NCBI GenBank assembly: GCA_902788415.1
Contig: CADAKF010000003.1
Span: 1 to 35,931, forward strand
Source of the DNA: an uncultured bacterium
GTDB taxonomy: Bacteria > Verrucomicrobiota > Kiritimatiellia > RFP12 > UBA1067
Reading direction: 5' to 3'
DNA length: 35,931 bases
Shown here: positions 13,980 through 22,383 of the stretch, piece after piece
How positions within the stretch are numbered: the first letter of the stretch is position 1
How the letters are laid out: each line of letters opens with the position of its first letter
Program-made: the position numbers and the translations under genes
Notes under the pieces: generated by a model
What the model was told of the DNA's origin: nothing
Seen by the model: only the letters and a program-made list of their open reading frames with translations
Databases searched by the model: none

Positions 13980-14693
13980 AAATCCACCGTAGGGACACAC
14001 GCAAACCTTGCCCGCCTTCTCCTGCTCCCGGATGTCGTCCAGGTAGCCGCAAAACGCCTCGACGCTCGCGAACGGCTTCCAGCCGCCGCCTTCCGGACGG
14101 ATGCCGTGCACGAGGAAGTCGGTCCTCTCGGCGTTCCGCGCACGGAGCTCGTCGATGGTGGCGTCGACGCGGCGATCGAAGTCACCGAAGCAGTTGCGAT
14201 TCACCAGCATCGTCTCGACACCGCAGGTCTTCGCGATGTCGACCACCGCAGGCGTCCAGCGCGTGAACGGCAGGCAGAGAAGCCGCGGATACACCCCCGT
14301 CTCGGTCTTGATCTTCTCGCAGCACGCCGCGACTTGCCGGCGGATTTCGTTCGTGTTGCCGGCACGGGCCAGCGCGGCCAGGTCGACGTGCGAGACCGTA
14401 TGGGCGGCGATCTCGTGTCCGCGCTTGACCATGTCGCGCACGTCGTCCCACGTCACGTGCCCGTCCGTGCCGACCTTGTCGGTGATAATGCAGAAGAGCC
14501 CCTTCCAGCCGCGCTTCTCAAGCTCCGGCACGGCAATCGAGTAATGATCCTTAATTCCGTCGTCAAAGGTCAGCGTAAGCTGCAGCGGCGAGACCGTGTA
14601 GACGAGGTTTGCGCTCTTGATGCCATTGTTTGCGGCCGCGGACGCAAACGCCGCACCGACCGCCATGCCAACCGCCAACATCAGCTTCCTCAT
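13977..14693 (-). CDS. Secreted polysaccharide deacetylase (NodB domain)
   Basis: 238 residues. The signal peptide MRKLMLAVGMAVGAAFASAAA has a likely cleavage site near residue 20. The NodB fold shows LTLTFDDG with D44-D45 (catalytic base and metal ligand) and AAHTVSH with H98 and H102, completing the Asp-His-His metal site. LCLPFTRWTP is the likely motif 3 region. Carbohydrate esterase family 4 members remove acetyl groups from peptidoglycan, chitin-like or xylan polymers in the envelope or outside the cell; the substrate is not evident. It is the last intact gene of the carB-galE group, 76 nt after the UDG-like gene, with AAGGAAG-type ribosome-binding sequence upstream. Its stop codon lies in a -10-like element, and the 76-nt gap holds nothing I recognise. 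Confidence 0.88.
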   Translation of the reverse strand: MRKLMLAVGMAVGAAFASAAANNGIKSANLVYTVSPLQLTLTFDDGIKDHYSIAVPELEKRGWKGLFCIITDKVGTDGHVTWDDVRDMVKRGHEIAAHTVSHVDLAALARAGNTNEIRRQVAACCEKIKTETGVYPRLLCLPFTRWTPAVVDIAKTCGVETMLVNRNCFGDFDRRVDATIDELRARNAERTDFLVHGIRPEGGGWKPFASVEAFCGYLDDIREQEKAGKVCVCPYGGF

Positions 14694-14769
14694 ATATTGC
14701 CTTTCTTCCTTCAGTTCCTTCGCCAGCCGCTACTTGCACAGCCGTTTCAGATGCATTCCCTTCATTGTG

Positions 14770-15372
14770 TCAGAGCCCTTGCGCCAGGCGCTGGGCGACG
14801 GCCTTCAGGCTCCGCCACATGTCCTGCTTGAGTTTCTGCACGGCGGGCGTCACCGCACCAAAGCGGAGGATGTATTCCGGCGAATAGGTGATGAGGACGT
14901 CCTCGCCCGTCGGCAGCTTCGTCCACTGACCGGGCTCACCTTTCATCCCGGGGAAGTAAAGCTTCAGCGCCCGTCCGCCCAGGACGACGAGAACCTTCGC
15001 CCTCTTCGGCACAGGCGGCACGACCACGATCGGCGAATTCTCCGCCGTGCGTCCGAGCGCCGTGATGATCTTCGCCATCATCTCCACGCCCTTCGGGCTG
15101 AGCGGCCGGTCGTGAAGGAAGACGAGGTCGCCCATCGCCGGTCTCGCGTCTCGCGTCTCAAGTCCTGTCCGCGTCTCGCGTCCCAGGTCTTTCGTCTTAA
15201 GTCCTGCCGTCGTCCCCGAAGGAGCCGAGACCTGAGGCGGTGGACGCGAGGCAACGGCCTGAGGCGCCGGCGCCAGCAGCCCGCGGTCAACCTCGACCGT
15301 GCGGACACCAAGCTCACGTTCGAGTTCCAGCGCGGCCTCGAGTCCGTCCAGAATGTAGTCGAGCGCCGTCAT
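14770..15372 (-). CDS. Degenerate uracil-DNA-glycosylase-like protein
   Basis: 200 residues from ATG 15372, which overlaps the stop of the upstream gene (ATGA); the longer ORF start at 15438 is rejected. The N-terminus MTALDYILDGLEAALELERELGVRTVEVDRG resembles the helical extension on family-4-like UDGs. AKVLVVLGGRALKLYFPGMKGEPGQWTKL and ITYSPEYILRF, then KQDMWRSLKAV, resemble the C-terminal half of that fold. The first catalytic motif (GEAPG-type) and the iron-sulfur cysteines are not seen, and the HPS motif reads SPE. It is therefore probably inactive in uracil removal, or a divergent relative. A Pro/Ser-rich linker (about 40-75) is largely encoded by nine 7-bp repeats (15141-15207). The function is uncertain. 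Confidence 0.6.
   Translation of the reverse strand: MTALDYILDGLEAALELERELGVRTVEVDRGLLAPAPQAVASRPPPQVSAPSGTTAGLKTKDLGRETRTGLETRDARPAMGDLVFLHDRPLSPKGVEMMAKIITALGRTAENSPIVVVPPVPKRAKVLVVLGGRALKLYFPGMKGEPGQWTKLPTGEDVLITYSPEYILRFGAVTPAVQKLKQDMWRSLKAVAQRLAQGL
15141..15207 (+). repeat. Nine degenerate heptamers in the UDG-like gene
   Basis: Four units (15141-15168: GTCTCGC twice, GTCTCAA, GTCCTGT), a 4-nt break, then five units (15173-15207: GTCTCGC, GTCCCAG, GTCTTTC, GTCTTAA, GTCCTGC). Every unit begins GTC. Both halves start with GTCTCGC and end with GTCCTG, as if a larger block had been duplicated. They encode the linker segment around GLKTKDLGRETRTGLETRD. Confidence 0.85.
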
Positions 15373-17996
15373 CTGAGGCTTTTCTTCTCGCAGAAGTCTC
15401 GCACGCGAGCAGGCCACTCGGCGATTACGCCGGCCCAACTGAAGGGCCGTCCCAATCCGAGCGTCTCGGGCGGATTGAGCGCCTTGCGGACGAACTCCGC
15501 GGCAGACTTCTCGTCACCCTTCGCGAGCGCCCCGTCCGCCAACGTTACAAGCGCCTCCTGATAGAGCGGCAGCGGACGTTCCCCGAGCTCGCTCGGCAGG
15601 AAGTTGATCCTCTCGAGAAACTTCACCGCCTCGGCGTGCGCACCTGTCTTGACAAGCGCACGGGCATAGGCGATCTGCAGGCCCGGGTTCTCCGGCGTGC
15701 GCGCAAGATAGCCCTTGAACACATCGCGCGCAGACGCCCAGTTGCCTTCCTCTGCAAACGTGCGGCCATGCGCAAGGCCCACGCGCCAGCTGTCCGCAAT
15801 CGCCGCAGCCGCGCGCAGGTCGGCACGCGCCGCCGCGCCCGTCCGGCGGGACGCGCGGTAAAGATAGAACTCAGCCTCGTCCGGCCGATCTGCGCACTTC
15901 TCAAGGAGCACGTCACCCTCCGTCGTCCGCAGCTTCGCGTTCAGGAAAAGCGCAAGCAGGTAGTCGAACTTCCAGCTGTTGCCGTTCTCGGACGCCCAGC
16001 GTAGCGCCGGCAGCGTCTCGAGCCGCCAGGGGAACGCGAAGCGGACGGACAGTCCCGCCACCCGAGCGAGGGCCTTCACGTCTCGTCCCAGGTACGCCGC
16101 GCGAATCGCCGCGACGACCGAATTCGCCGCGGATCCGTAGATCTTCTCCGCCTCATCCCCAAGCCCGGCACTTTCATAGAGTCCGGCCGTCTCGAGGTAA
16201 GTTTCGTTCGGCGCGTGGTTGCGCACGTTGACCTTGTAATCCCTCTCGAGCCCGAGTTTCACGGCCTCGTAGCGGAAGGCATGGAACAGCGGGAAGTCCT
16301 TGAGCGCGGATGCGATGATCTGCCGCGCCGCCTCGACCTGCCCCGTCTTCCGCAGCGAAACGCCGAGCAGCCACAGCGCGTCGCACGCCTCGGCGTTGGC
16401 TGCGAGCGCCCGCGCCGCCGTGTCTCCGGCGAGACGCCAGTTCCCCTCGCGCGCATGCGACTTGGCGACCAGCGTCAGCGCCGCCGCGCGGAACTCGGGC
16501 GAATAGGCGGCGAGACCGAGGCGTTCGCGCGCCCGTGGCAGCTTGCCGGTCTCAAAGGCGACGAGGCCTTCGAGGTAATTGGCCTCCGGCTCGTAGGTGT
16601 TGACGGCGAGGGCCTTGTCAAGAACCCGCACAGCCTCTTCGAAGCGTCCGAACTCGGTCAGCAGGCCGCCGAGCGTGACGAGCGACTTGGAGAAGCAGGG
16701 GTCCTTCGCCAGCGATTCGCGGAGAAGCCGCTCGGCGTCGTCCTTGTAGAGGCCCTTGCGGACGCCGCCCTGGCGGAGCCCCGCGAAGATGGCGGCCTGC
16801 GCCTTCATCCAGAGACCGTAGGCGCCGTTCCAGTCGAAGTCCTCCGGAAACTCCGTCGGACGGTCCGCGGCAATTTCGGACTTCGCGCGCTTCTCCAGCT
16901 CGGCTCGATCGCGCACGAAGCCCCACTTCTCGACGAAGACGTCCGTCGTGCCCGGCACGAAAGTCGGATAGGCGAACGGGGTCTTCCAGCAGACGTCCTG
17001 CGGCTGCTGGAAGACGCGGCCGGACTGCAGTTCGACGTACTGTCCGTCGGCATCCGTGAGGAGGTCCTCCCAGATGCCGCCCGCGCGGGAGAGTCCCCAG
17101 AGCCAGATCTTGCGCCCGTACTTCTGGTCTGTCTCGCTGAAATGGTAGGCACCGAGCTCCGCCTTCGGCCACCAGACGCCGAAAAAGCGGTTATCGCCGT
17201 TAATTATATGGTAGCTCTTGTGGTCCGCGTTCCGCGGCGAAAACCAGGAGACGCCGAAGGCGTTGTTCGAATAGACGGAGATGTCGCGCCCCTCCTCGTC
17301 CAGCGGCCACGGATGCGCATCGCCCTCATGCCCGATGTAGTTCCGCCCGGGAAAGAGGTATTCGGGGTTCTCGCGCTTGACGCCGAAGCCGGCGTTCATC
17401 CATTGGTAATAGGGACGGCGAAGCCCCGAGCCGTTGAACCAGACGGTCCGCGTCTCGAACTCGCGTCCGGATGCCGGCAGGCGCACTTCGACCTGCCAGG
17501 TCGTGCGGCAGATCATCTCGGTGAGCCCGCAGAAGTAGCTGACGGACCCGTCGTCATTCTCACGGACGCACCAGTCGACCGGCAGCGACGTGTAGGGTCC
17601 GTGGCCGACGATGCCGAAGTTGAACTCAATGCCGCCCGAGGTCCAGGGTCCGCACATCGCGATATCCCTGAACTTCACGGCGTGGTTGAAGTAAATGAAG
17701 TCCTGTCCCGACTTCTTCTCCTCCGCACCCCAGATCTTGCCGCCCACCTCCGGCAAAATCGTCAGCTTCATCTCGTCATTCTCGAGGACGACGGCCGTCC
17801 AGGTCCGGTTCGACGCCGTTGCCGTAAAGCCGTCCGAACGGCAGTACGGCCAGAACTTCGAGTCCGTCCGCGGCACGGGATCGGGATCGTCATATCCGTA
17901 GGTCGGCAGCGTCAGCTCCGTGACAGAGACTTTCGCCGCGCCGAAGAGCGCAAAAGCCCCCAGCGCGGCGACGGCGAAGATGGCGGCCTTCGTCAC
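15369..17996 (-). CDS. Exported DUF5107 and TPR-repeat protein
   Basis: 875 residues from GTG 17996, which overlaps the galE stop codon (GTGA); the longer ORF from 18149 would read galE out of frame. The N-terminus TKAAIFAVAALGAFALFGAAK is a signal peptide. Residues about 45-330 contain TWTAVVLENDEMKLTILPEVGGKIW, WTSGGIEFNFGIVGHGPYTSLPVDW and QPQDVCWKTPFAYPTFVPG, typical of DUF5107, which has a galactose-mutarotase-like beta fold. The C-terminal half is built of helical TPR-like repeats (AVRVLDKALAVNTYEPEANYLEGL; ALLVSLRKTGQVEAARQI-type segments). It should be periplasmic or surface-exposed and bind carbohydrate. It is coupled to galE upstream and the UDG-like gene downstream (ATGA). The link to sugar metabolism is inferred from neighbours and fold; no enzymatic activity can be claimed. 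Confidence 0.82.
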   Translation of the reverse strand: MTKAAIFAVAALGAFALFGAAKVSVTELTLPTYGYDDPDPVPRTDSKFWPYCRSDGFTATASNRTWTAVVLENDEMKLTILPEVGGKIWGAEEKKSGQDFIYFNHAVKFRDIAMCGPWTSGGIEFNFGIVGHGPYTSLPVDWCVRENDDGSVSYFCGLTEMICRTTWQVEVRLPASGREFETRTVWFNGSGLRRPYYQWMNAGFGVKRENPEYLFPGRNYIGHEGDAHPWPLDEEGRDISVYSNNAFGVSWFSPRNADHKSYHIINGDNRFFGVWWPKAELGAYHFSETDQKYGRKIWLWGLSRAGGIWEDLLTDADGQYVELQSGRVFQQPQDVCWKTPFAYPTFVPGTTDVFVEKWGFVRDRAELEKRAKSEIAADRPTEFPEDFDWNGAYGLWMKAQAAIFAGLRQGGVRKGLYKDDAERLLRESLAKDPCFSKSLVTLGGLLTEFGRFEEAVRVLDKALAVNTYEPEANYLEGLVAFETGKLPRARERLGLAAYSPEFRAAALTLVAKSHAREGNWRLAGDTAARALAANAEACDALWLLGVSLRKTGQVEAARQIIASALKDFPLFHAFRYEAVKLGLERDYKVNVRNHAPNETYLETAGLYESAGLGDEAEKIYGSAANSVVAAIRAAYLGRDVKALARVAGLSVRFAFPWRLETLPALRWASENGNSWKFDYLLALFLNAKLRTTEGDVLLEKCADRPDEAEFYLYRASRRTGAAARADLRAAAAIADSWRVGLAHGRTFAEEGNWASARDVFKGYLARTPENPGLQIAYARALVKTGAHAEAVKFLERINFLPSELGERPLPLYQEALVTLADGALAKGDEKSAAEFVRKALNPPETLGLGRPFSWAGVIAEWPARVRDFCEKKSLR

Positions 17997-19021
17997 TTGC
18001 CCTTGTAGCCGTAGGGATTCGTCGACTGCCAGCGCCAGGCGTCCTGGCACATCTTCTCGATGTCGCGCTTGGCCTTCCAACCGAGCTCCTTCGCAGCGAG
18101 CGACGGATCGGCCCAGCACTCGGCGATGTCGCCGGGGCGGCGAGGGCAAATCTTGTAGGGCACCGGACGTCCCGAAGCCTTCTCAAACGCCTTCACGATC
18201 TGAAGGACGGAGTAGCCGTGGCCCGTGCCGAGGTTGTAGACCTTGAGACCCAGCTTCTTGCATTTGCCGAGCTTCTGAATCGCCTTCAGATGACCGAGCG
18301 CGAGGTCAACGACATGGATATAGTCCCTGACGCCCGTGCCGTCCGGCGTCGGATAGTCGTCGCCGAAGACGTTGAGGTGCGGACGGCGTCCGACCGCGAC
18401 CTGCGCGACGTAGGGCAGGAGATTGTTCGGAATGCCGGCCGGATCCTCGCCGATGAGGCCCGACTCGTGCGCACCGATCGGATTGAAGTAGCGCAGCAGG
18501 ATCACGTTCCAGGTGGGATCCGCCTTCTGAACGTCCTTGAACACCTGCTCCATCATGAGCTTCGTCCAGCCGTACGGATTCGTGCAGCCCGGGGTCGGAA
18601 AGTTCTCGCGGATCGGCACGGACTTCGGCTCGCCGTAGACCGTCGCGGAGCTCGAGAACACGATGTTCTTGCAGTTGTGGTCCGCGAGGCACTTGAGGAG
18701 GTTGAACGTGCCGCCGAGGTTGTTGTTGTAGTACTTGAGCGGAATCTGCGTCGACTCGCCGACGGCCTTCAGCGCAGCAAAGTGGATCGTCGCATCAAAC
18801 GGCGCCTCCTTGTCGAGCATCGCGTTCAACTTCTTCGCGTCGCGGATGTCGATCTTGTAGAACTTCGGCGCCTTGCCCGTGATCTTCTTCACGCGTTCAA
18901 GCGACTTCTTCGAGCTGTTGCAGAGGTTGTCGACGATGACGACCTCGTGCCCCGCATTCAGCAGTTCGACCGTCGTATGGCTTCCGATGTATCCGGCTCC
19001 GCCGGTGACGAGAATCTTCAT
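17993..19021 (-). CDS. galE: UDP-glucose 4-epimerase
   Basis: 342 residues, the normal GalE size (about 338). The NAD-binding loop is GGAGYIGSH (7-15), followed by VVIVDNLCNS. VFSSSATVYG supplies the catalytic Ser, and NPYGWTKLMMEQV the Tyr-x3-Lys pair. The C-terminal substrate region has YNLGTGHGYSVLQIV and ARRPGDIAECWADPSLAAKELGW-type sequence. It interconverts UDP-glucose and UDP-galactose in the cytoplasm, for galactose use or for supplying galactose to surface glycans. It starts 10 nt after carB with AAGGAAA before the ATG, and overlaps the DUF5107-TPR gene at its end. It has no promoter of its own that I can see and probably shares the carB transcript. Confidence 0.97.
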   Translation of the reverse strand: MKILVTGGAGYIGSHTTVELLNAGHEVVIVDNLCNSSKKSLERVKKITGKAPKFYKIDIRDAKKLNAMLDKEAPFDATIHFAALKAVGESTQIPLKYYNNNLGGTFNLLKCLADHNCKNIVFSSSATVYGEPKSVPIRENFPTPGCTNPYGWTKLMMEQVFKDVQKADPTWNVILLRYFNPIGAHESGLIGEDPAGIPNNLLPYVAQVAVGRRPHLNVFGDDYPTPDGTGVRDYIHVVDLALGHLKAIQKLGKCKKLGLKVYNLGTGHGYSVLQIVKAFEKASGRPVPYKICPRRPGDIAECWADPSLAAKELGWKAKRDIEKMCQDAWRWQSTNPYGYKGK

Positions 19022-19031
19022 GGCTGTTTCC

Positions 19032-22000
19032 TTACTTGATTGAGGCGTGATAGCTCTGCAGAGAACGGACCTCGCCCTTGCCGCTCATCGCGGCGGCGAT
19101 GCCCTCCGAGGCGGCCGTCGCGGCGGCGATCGTCGTCAGGTACGGGACCTTGTACTTGATCGCGGCCTGGCGGATGCGGCAGTCGTCCGCACGCGCGTCA
19201 CGGCGCCCGCTCGGCGTGTTAATGATGAGCTTCACCTCGCGGTTCTTGATCACGTCGAGGACATCCGGACGGCCCTCGCCGATCTTGGCGACAACCTTGC
19301 CTGCGAGGCCCTTCCCGTTCAGGAACTCGATCGTGCCCTCGGTGCCGATAATCTCGAAGCCGAGCTCGGCGAACTTCTTCACAGCGGCAACCGCGTCATC
19401 CGGCTTCTCCGACAGGGACACGAGGATCTTGCCCGTTTCTGTCGGCAACGGCGAGCCCGCCGCCTCCTGCGACTTGTAGTACGCAAGGCCGAACGTGTCC
19501 GCAAGCCCGAGCACCTCGCCCGTCGAGCGCATCTCCGGACCGAGCACCGGATCGACCTCCGGGAACTTCTCGAACGGCATCACCGCCTCCTTCACGCCGA
19601 AGTAGGGGACGACATGCTTCTCCTGGTCGAGTCCGAGGCCCTTCACCGTCTCGCCGAGCATGAGGTGCGTCGCAATGCCCGCCATCTGTGTGCCGCCGAC
19701 CTTGGAGACGAGCGGCACCGTGCGCGATGCGCGCGGATTCGCCTCGATGACGTACACCTTGCCCTCGGGATCGTCCTTCGTGAACTCGATCGCGAACTGC
19801 ATGTTCATGAGGCCGACGACCTTGAGCTCCGTCGCGATGCGGCGCGTGTAGTCGAGAATCGTCTTCTTATTGCGCTCACTGATCGTCGCCGGAGGGAGCA
19901 CGCACGCGGAGTCGCCCGAATGGATGCCCGCGAGCTCGACGTGCTGCATGATCGCCGGAATGAAGATGTCCTTCCCGTCCGAAAGCGCATCCGCCTCGCA
20001 TTCCATCGCGTGGCAAAGGAAGCGGTCAAGGTAGAGCGGACGGTCTGGCGTCACGCCGACCGCCTTCGCCACGTACTCCTTGAGCATGATCTCGTCGTAG
20101 ATGACCTCCATGCCGCGGCCGCCGAGGACGAAGCTCGGACGGATAATGAGCGGATAACCGAGCTTGCCGGCGCACGCGAGAGCCCCGTCGATGTCGCTCG
20201 CCATCATCGACTCGGGCATCGGGATGCCGAGCTTGTCCATGATGGAGTGAAAGAGGTCGCGGTCCTCCGCGTCGTCGATCGAATCGACGGACGTGCCGAG
20301 GATCTTGCAGCCCGCGTCCTGGAGCCCGCGCGCGATGTTGAGCGGGGTCTGCCCGCCGAACTGCACGATGATGCCCATCGGCTTCTCGGCTTCGTAGATC
20401 TGGAGGACATCCTCGACCGTCACCGGCTCGAAGTAGAGCTTGTCGGACGTATCGTAGTCGGTCGAAACCGTCTCGGGGTTGCAGTTGACGATGATCGTCT
20501 CGTACCCCATCTTACGCATCGCCATCGCGGCGTGGCAGCAGCAGTAGTCAAACTCGATGCCCTGACCGATGCGGTTCGGCCCGCCGCCGAGGATCATCAC
20601 CTTCTTCGGGTTGTTCGAGACCTTCACCTCGCCGAATGCGGCGTGCTTCTCGTTCTCCGGCACATTGTAAGTGCTGTAGTAGTACGCCTCGTCCTCGACG
20701 CCGCTGACCGGCACCGAGAACCAGCGTTCCTTGCAGCCGAGCGCATAGCGCTGCTTGCGAATGTCCTTCTCGGGGACGTCCAGGAGCTGCGAGAGGTACT
20801 TGTCGCTGAAGCCGTCCTTCTTCGCCTGGATGAGCATCTCGTCCGGCAGGAACCCGCCCTTGTGCAGGAGAATCTGCTCCTCCTCCTGGACGAGCTCGCG
20901 CATCTGCTGCACGAACCACGCCTTGACGCCCGTACGCTTGAAGATCTGATCGTCCGTCGCGCCCTTGCGGAGCGCCTCGTACATCTGGAAGTGACGCTCC
21001 GAGTTCGGAACCGACAGGAGTTTCAGGAGTTCCTCGAGCGAGAGATCGTGGAAGTTCTTGACGAAGCCAAGCCCGGCGCGACCGCGCTCAAGCCCACGGA
21101 TCGCCTTCTGCAGCGTCTCCTTGTAGGTCTTGCCGATGGACATGACCTCGCCGACCGCCTTCATCTGCGTGCCGAGGTGGTCCTCCACCGCGCGGAACTT
21201 CTCGAACGCCCAGCGCGCAAACTTGAGGACCACGTAATCGCCGTCCGGCGTGTACTTCTCGAGGCTGCCGTCGCGCCAGTAGGGCATCTCGTCCAGGGTC
21301 ATCCCGGACGCGAGCTTCGCCGAGACGAGCGCGATCGGGAAACCGGTCGCCTTTGAGGCGAGGGCCGAGGAGCGCGAGGTGCGCGGATTGATCTCGATGA
21401 TGACGACGCGGCCCGTCTTCGGATCGTGCGCCCACTGCACGTTGCAGCCGCCGATGACGCCGACCGCCTCGACGATCTTGAACGCATCGCGCTTCAACTT
21501 CTCCTCGAGCTCCTTGGAGATCGTGAGGAACGGCGCCGCGCAGAAGCTGTCGCCCGTGTGGACGCCGACCGCGTCGATGTTCTCGATGAAGCAGACCGCG
21601 ATCATCTGGTTCTTCTTGTCGCGGACAACCTCGACCTCGAGCTCCTCCCAGTCCTTGATGGACTCCTCAATGAGGCACTGGTGGGTGAGCGAGGCGTCGA
21701 GGCCACGCGCGCAGATCGTGCGGAGCTCCTCGATGTTGTAGCAGAAGCCGCCGCCCGAGCCGCCCATCGTATAGGCGGGACGCACCACGACCGGATAGCC
21801 GATCTCCTTCTCGACGAGCTCGACCGCCGCCTCGACGGAGTGGATGATGCCGGACTTCGGCACGTCAATCCCGAGTGATTGCATCGTCGCCTTGAAGACC
21901 TCACGGTCCTCGCCGCGCTCGATCGCATCGAGATCGACGCCAATCACCTTCACGCCATACTTGTCGAGGATGCCCTTTTTCGCGAGCTCCATCGAAAGAT

Positions 22001-22286
22001 TGAGACCCGTCTGCCCCCCCAGATTCGGAAGAATGGCATCGGGTCTCTCCTTCTCAATGATCTGCTCGAGACGCGCCTCGTTAAGCGGTTCGATGTACGT
22101 CGCATCCGCCATCACGGGGTCTGTCATGATGGTCGCCGGGTTCGAATTCACCAGCACCACCTTGTATCCGCACGCCCTAAGCGCCTTGCACGCCTGCGTC
22201 CCGGAATAGTCAAACTCACATGCCTGCCCGATCACAATCGGGCCTGATCCGATGATCAGCACCTTGTCAATGTCTGAGCGCTTCAT
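19032..22286 (-). CDS. carB: Carbamoyl-phosphate synthase, large subunit
   Basis: 1084 residues, the usual length (about 1073). Two homologous ATP-grasp halves: the first opens KVLIIGSGPIVIGQACEFDYSGTQACKAL and contains VVRPAYTMGGSGGG; the second opens KVMILGGGPNRIGQGIEFDYCCCHAAMAM and contains IIRPSFVLGGRGMEV. The C-terminal MGS-like domain (IGTEGTIEFLNGKGL, then NTPSGRRDARADD) is the allosteric region. With CarA it makes carbamoyl phosphate from bicarbonate, ammonia (from glutamine) and ATP for pyrimidines and arginine. carA is not adjacent, while the enzyme that uses carbamoyl phosphate (argF) is about 8 kb away. The extended -10 lies 11 nt before the ATG and no Shine-Dalgarno sequence is present, so the transcript should be nearly leaderless. 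Confidence 0.99.
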   Translation of the reverse strand: MKRSDIDKVLIIGSGPIVIGQACEFDYSGTQACKALRACGYKVVLVNSNPATIMTDPVMADATYIEPLNEARLEQIIEKERPDAILPNLGGQTGLNLSMELAKKGILDKYGVKVIGVDLDAIERGEDREVFKATMQSLGIDVPKSGIIHSVEAAVELVEKEIGYPVVVRPAYTMGGSGGGFCYNIEELRTICARGLDASLTHQCLIEESIKDWEELEVEVVRDKKNQMIAVCFIENIDAVGVHTGDSFCAAPFLTISKELEEKLKRDAFKIVEAVGVIGGCNVQWAHDPKTGRVVIIEINPRTSRSSALASKATGFPIALVSAKLASGMTLDEMPYWRDGSLEKYTPDGDYVVLKFARWAFEKFRAVEDHLGTQMKAVGEVMSIGKTYKETLQKAIRGLERGRAGLGFVKNFHDLSLEELLKLLSVPNSERHFQMYEALRKGATDDQIFKRTGVKAWFVQQMRELVQEEEQILLHKGGFLPDEMLIQAKKDGFSDKYLSQLLDVPEKDIRKQRYALGCKERWFSVPVSGVEDEAYYYSTYNVPENEKHAAFGEVKVSNNPKKVMILGGGPNRIGQGIEFDYCCCHAAMAMRKMGYETIIVNCNPETVSTDYDTSDKLYFEPVTVEDVLQIYEAEKPMGIIVQFGGQTPLNIARGLQDAGCKILGTSVDSIDDAEDRDLFHSIMDKLGIPMPESMMASDIDGALACAGKLGYPLIIRPSFVLGGRGMEVIYDEIMLKEYVAKAVGVTPDRPLYLDRFLCHAMECEADALSDGKDIFIPAIMQHVELAGIHSGDSACVLPPATISERNKKTILDYTRRIATELKVVGLMNMQFAIEFTKDDPEGKVYVIEANPRASRTVPLVSKVGGTQMAGIATHLMLGETVKGLGLDQEKHVVPYFGVKEAVMPFEKFPEVDPVLGPEMRSTGEVLGLADTFGLAYYKSQEAAGSPLPTETGKILVSLSEKPDDAVAAVKKFAELGFEIIGTEGTIEFLNGKGLAGKVVAKIGEGRPDVLDVIKNREVKLIINTPSGRRDARADDCRIRQAAIKYKVPYLTTIAAATAASEGIAAAMSGKGEVRSLQSYHASIK

Positions 22287-22297
22287 ACCAGACGTAT

Positions 22298-22306
22298 ATT
22301 ATACCA
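22298..22306 (-). promoter_or_regulatory. Extended -10 promoter of carB (near-leaderless)
   Basis: TGGTATAAT on the minus strand. The 11 nt between the hexamer and the carB ATG leave a leader of about 4-5 nt, too short for a Shine-Dalgarno site. The rest of the 97-nt gap to map (22287-22383) holds a T-rich run and no convincing terminator. Confidence 0.72.
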
Positions 22307-22383
22307 AAAATAAGCGCCGACGGACCATCCACTCCCAAGCAATCAGCCGCCATTCGACCGAGGCGCCTTCGGGCTTAAGAGTT

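Noticed and set aside
14694-14769. 11-codon ORF between the UDG-like gene and the deacetylase
   Set aside because: A short ATG frame exists but has no clear ribosome-binding site, promoter or conserved feature.
17997-18149. N-terminal extension of the DUF5107-TPR gene
   Set aside because: It would read galE out of frame. The GTG at 17996 overlaps the galE stop and is followed at once by a signal peptide.
19047-21356. 769-codon plus-strand open frame opposite carB
   Set aside because: Antisense shadow of carB with a skewed Arg/Leu/Asp/Val composition; no domain recognised. The same applies to the long plus-strand frames opposite lepA (8839-10665) and the DUF5107-TPR gene (16215-18008).
22287-22383. 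Possible terminator or regulatory RNA between map and carB
   Set aside because: GGCGCC-type complementarity exists only with a loop of about 45 nt and a weak T-run that is part of the carB promoter region; no convincing fold.
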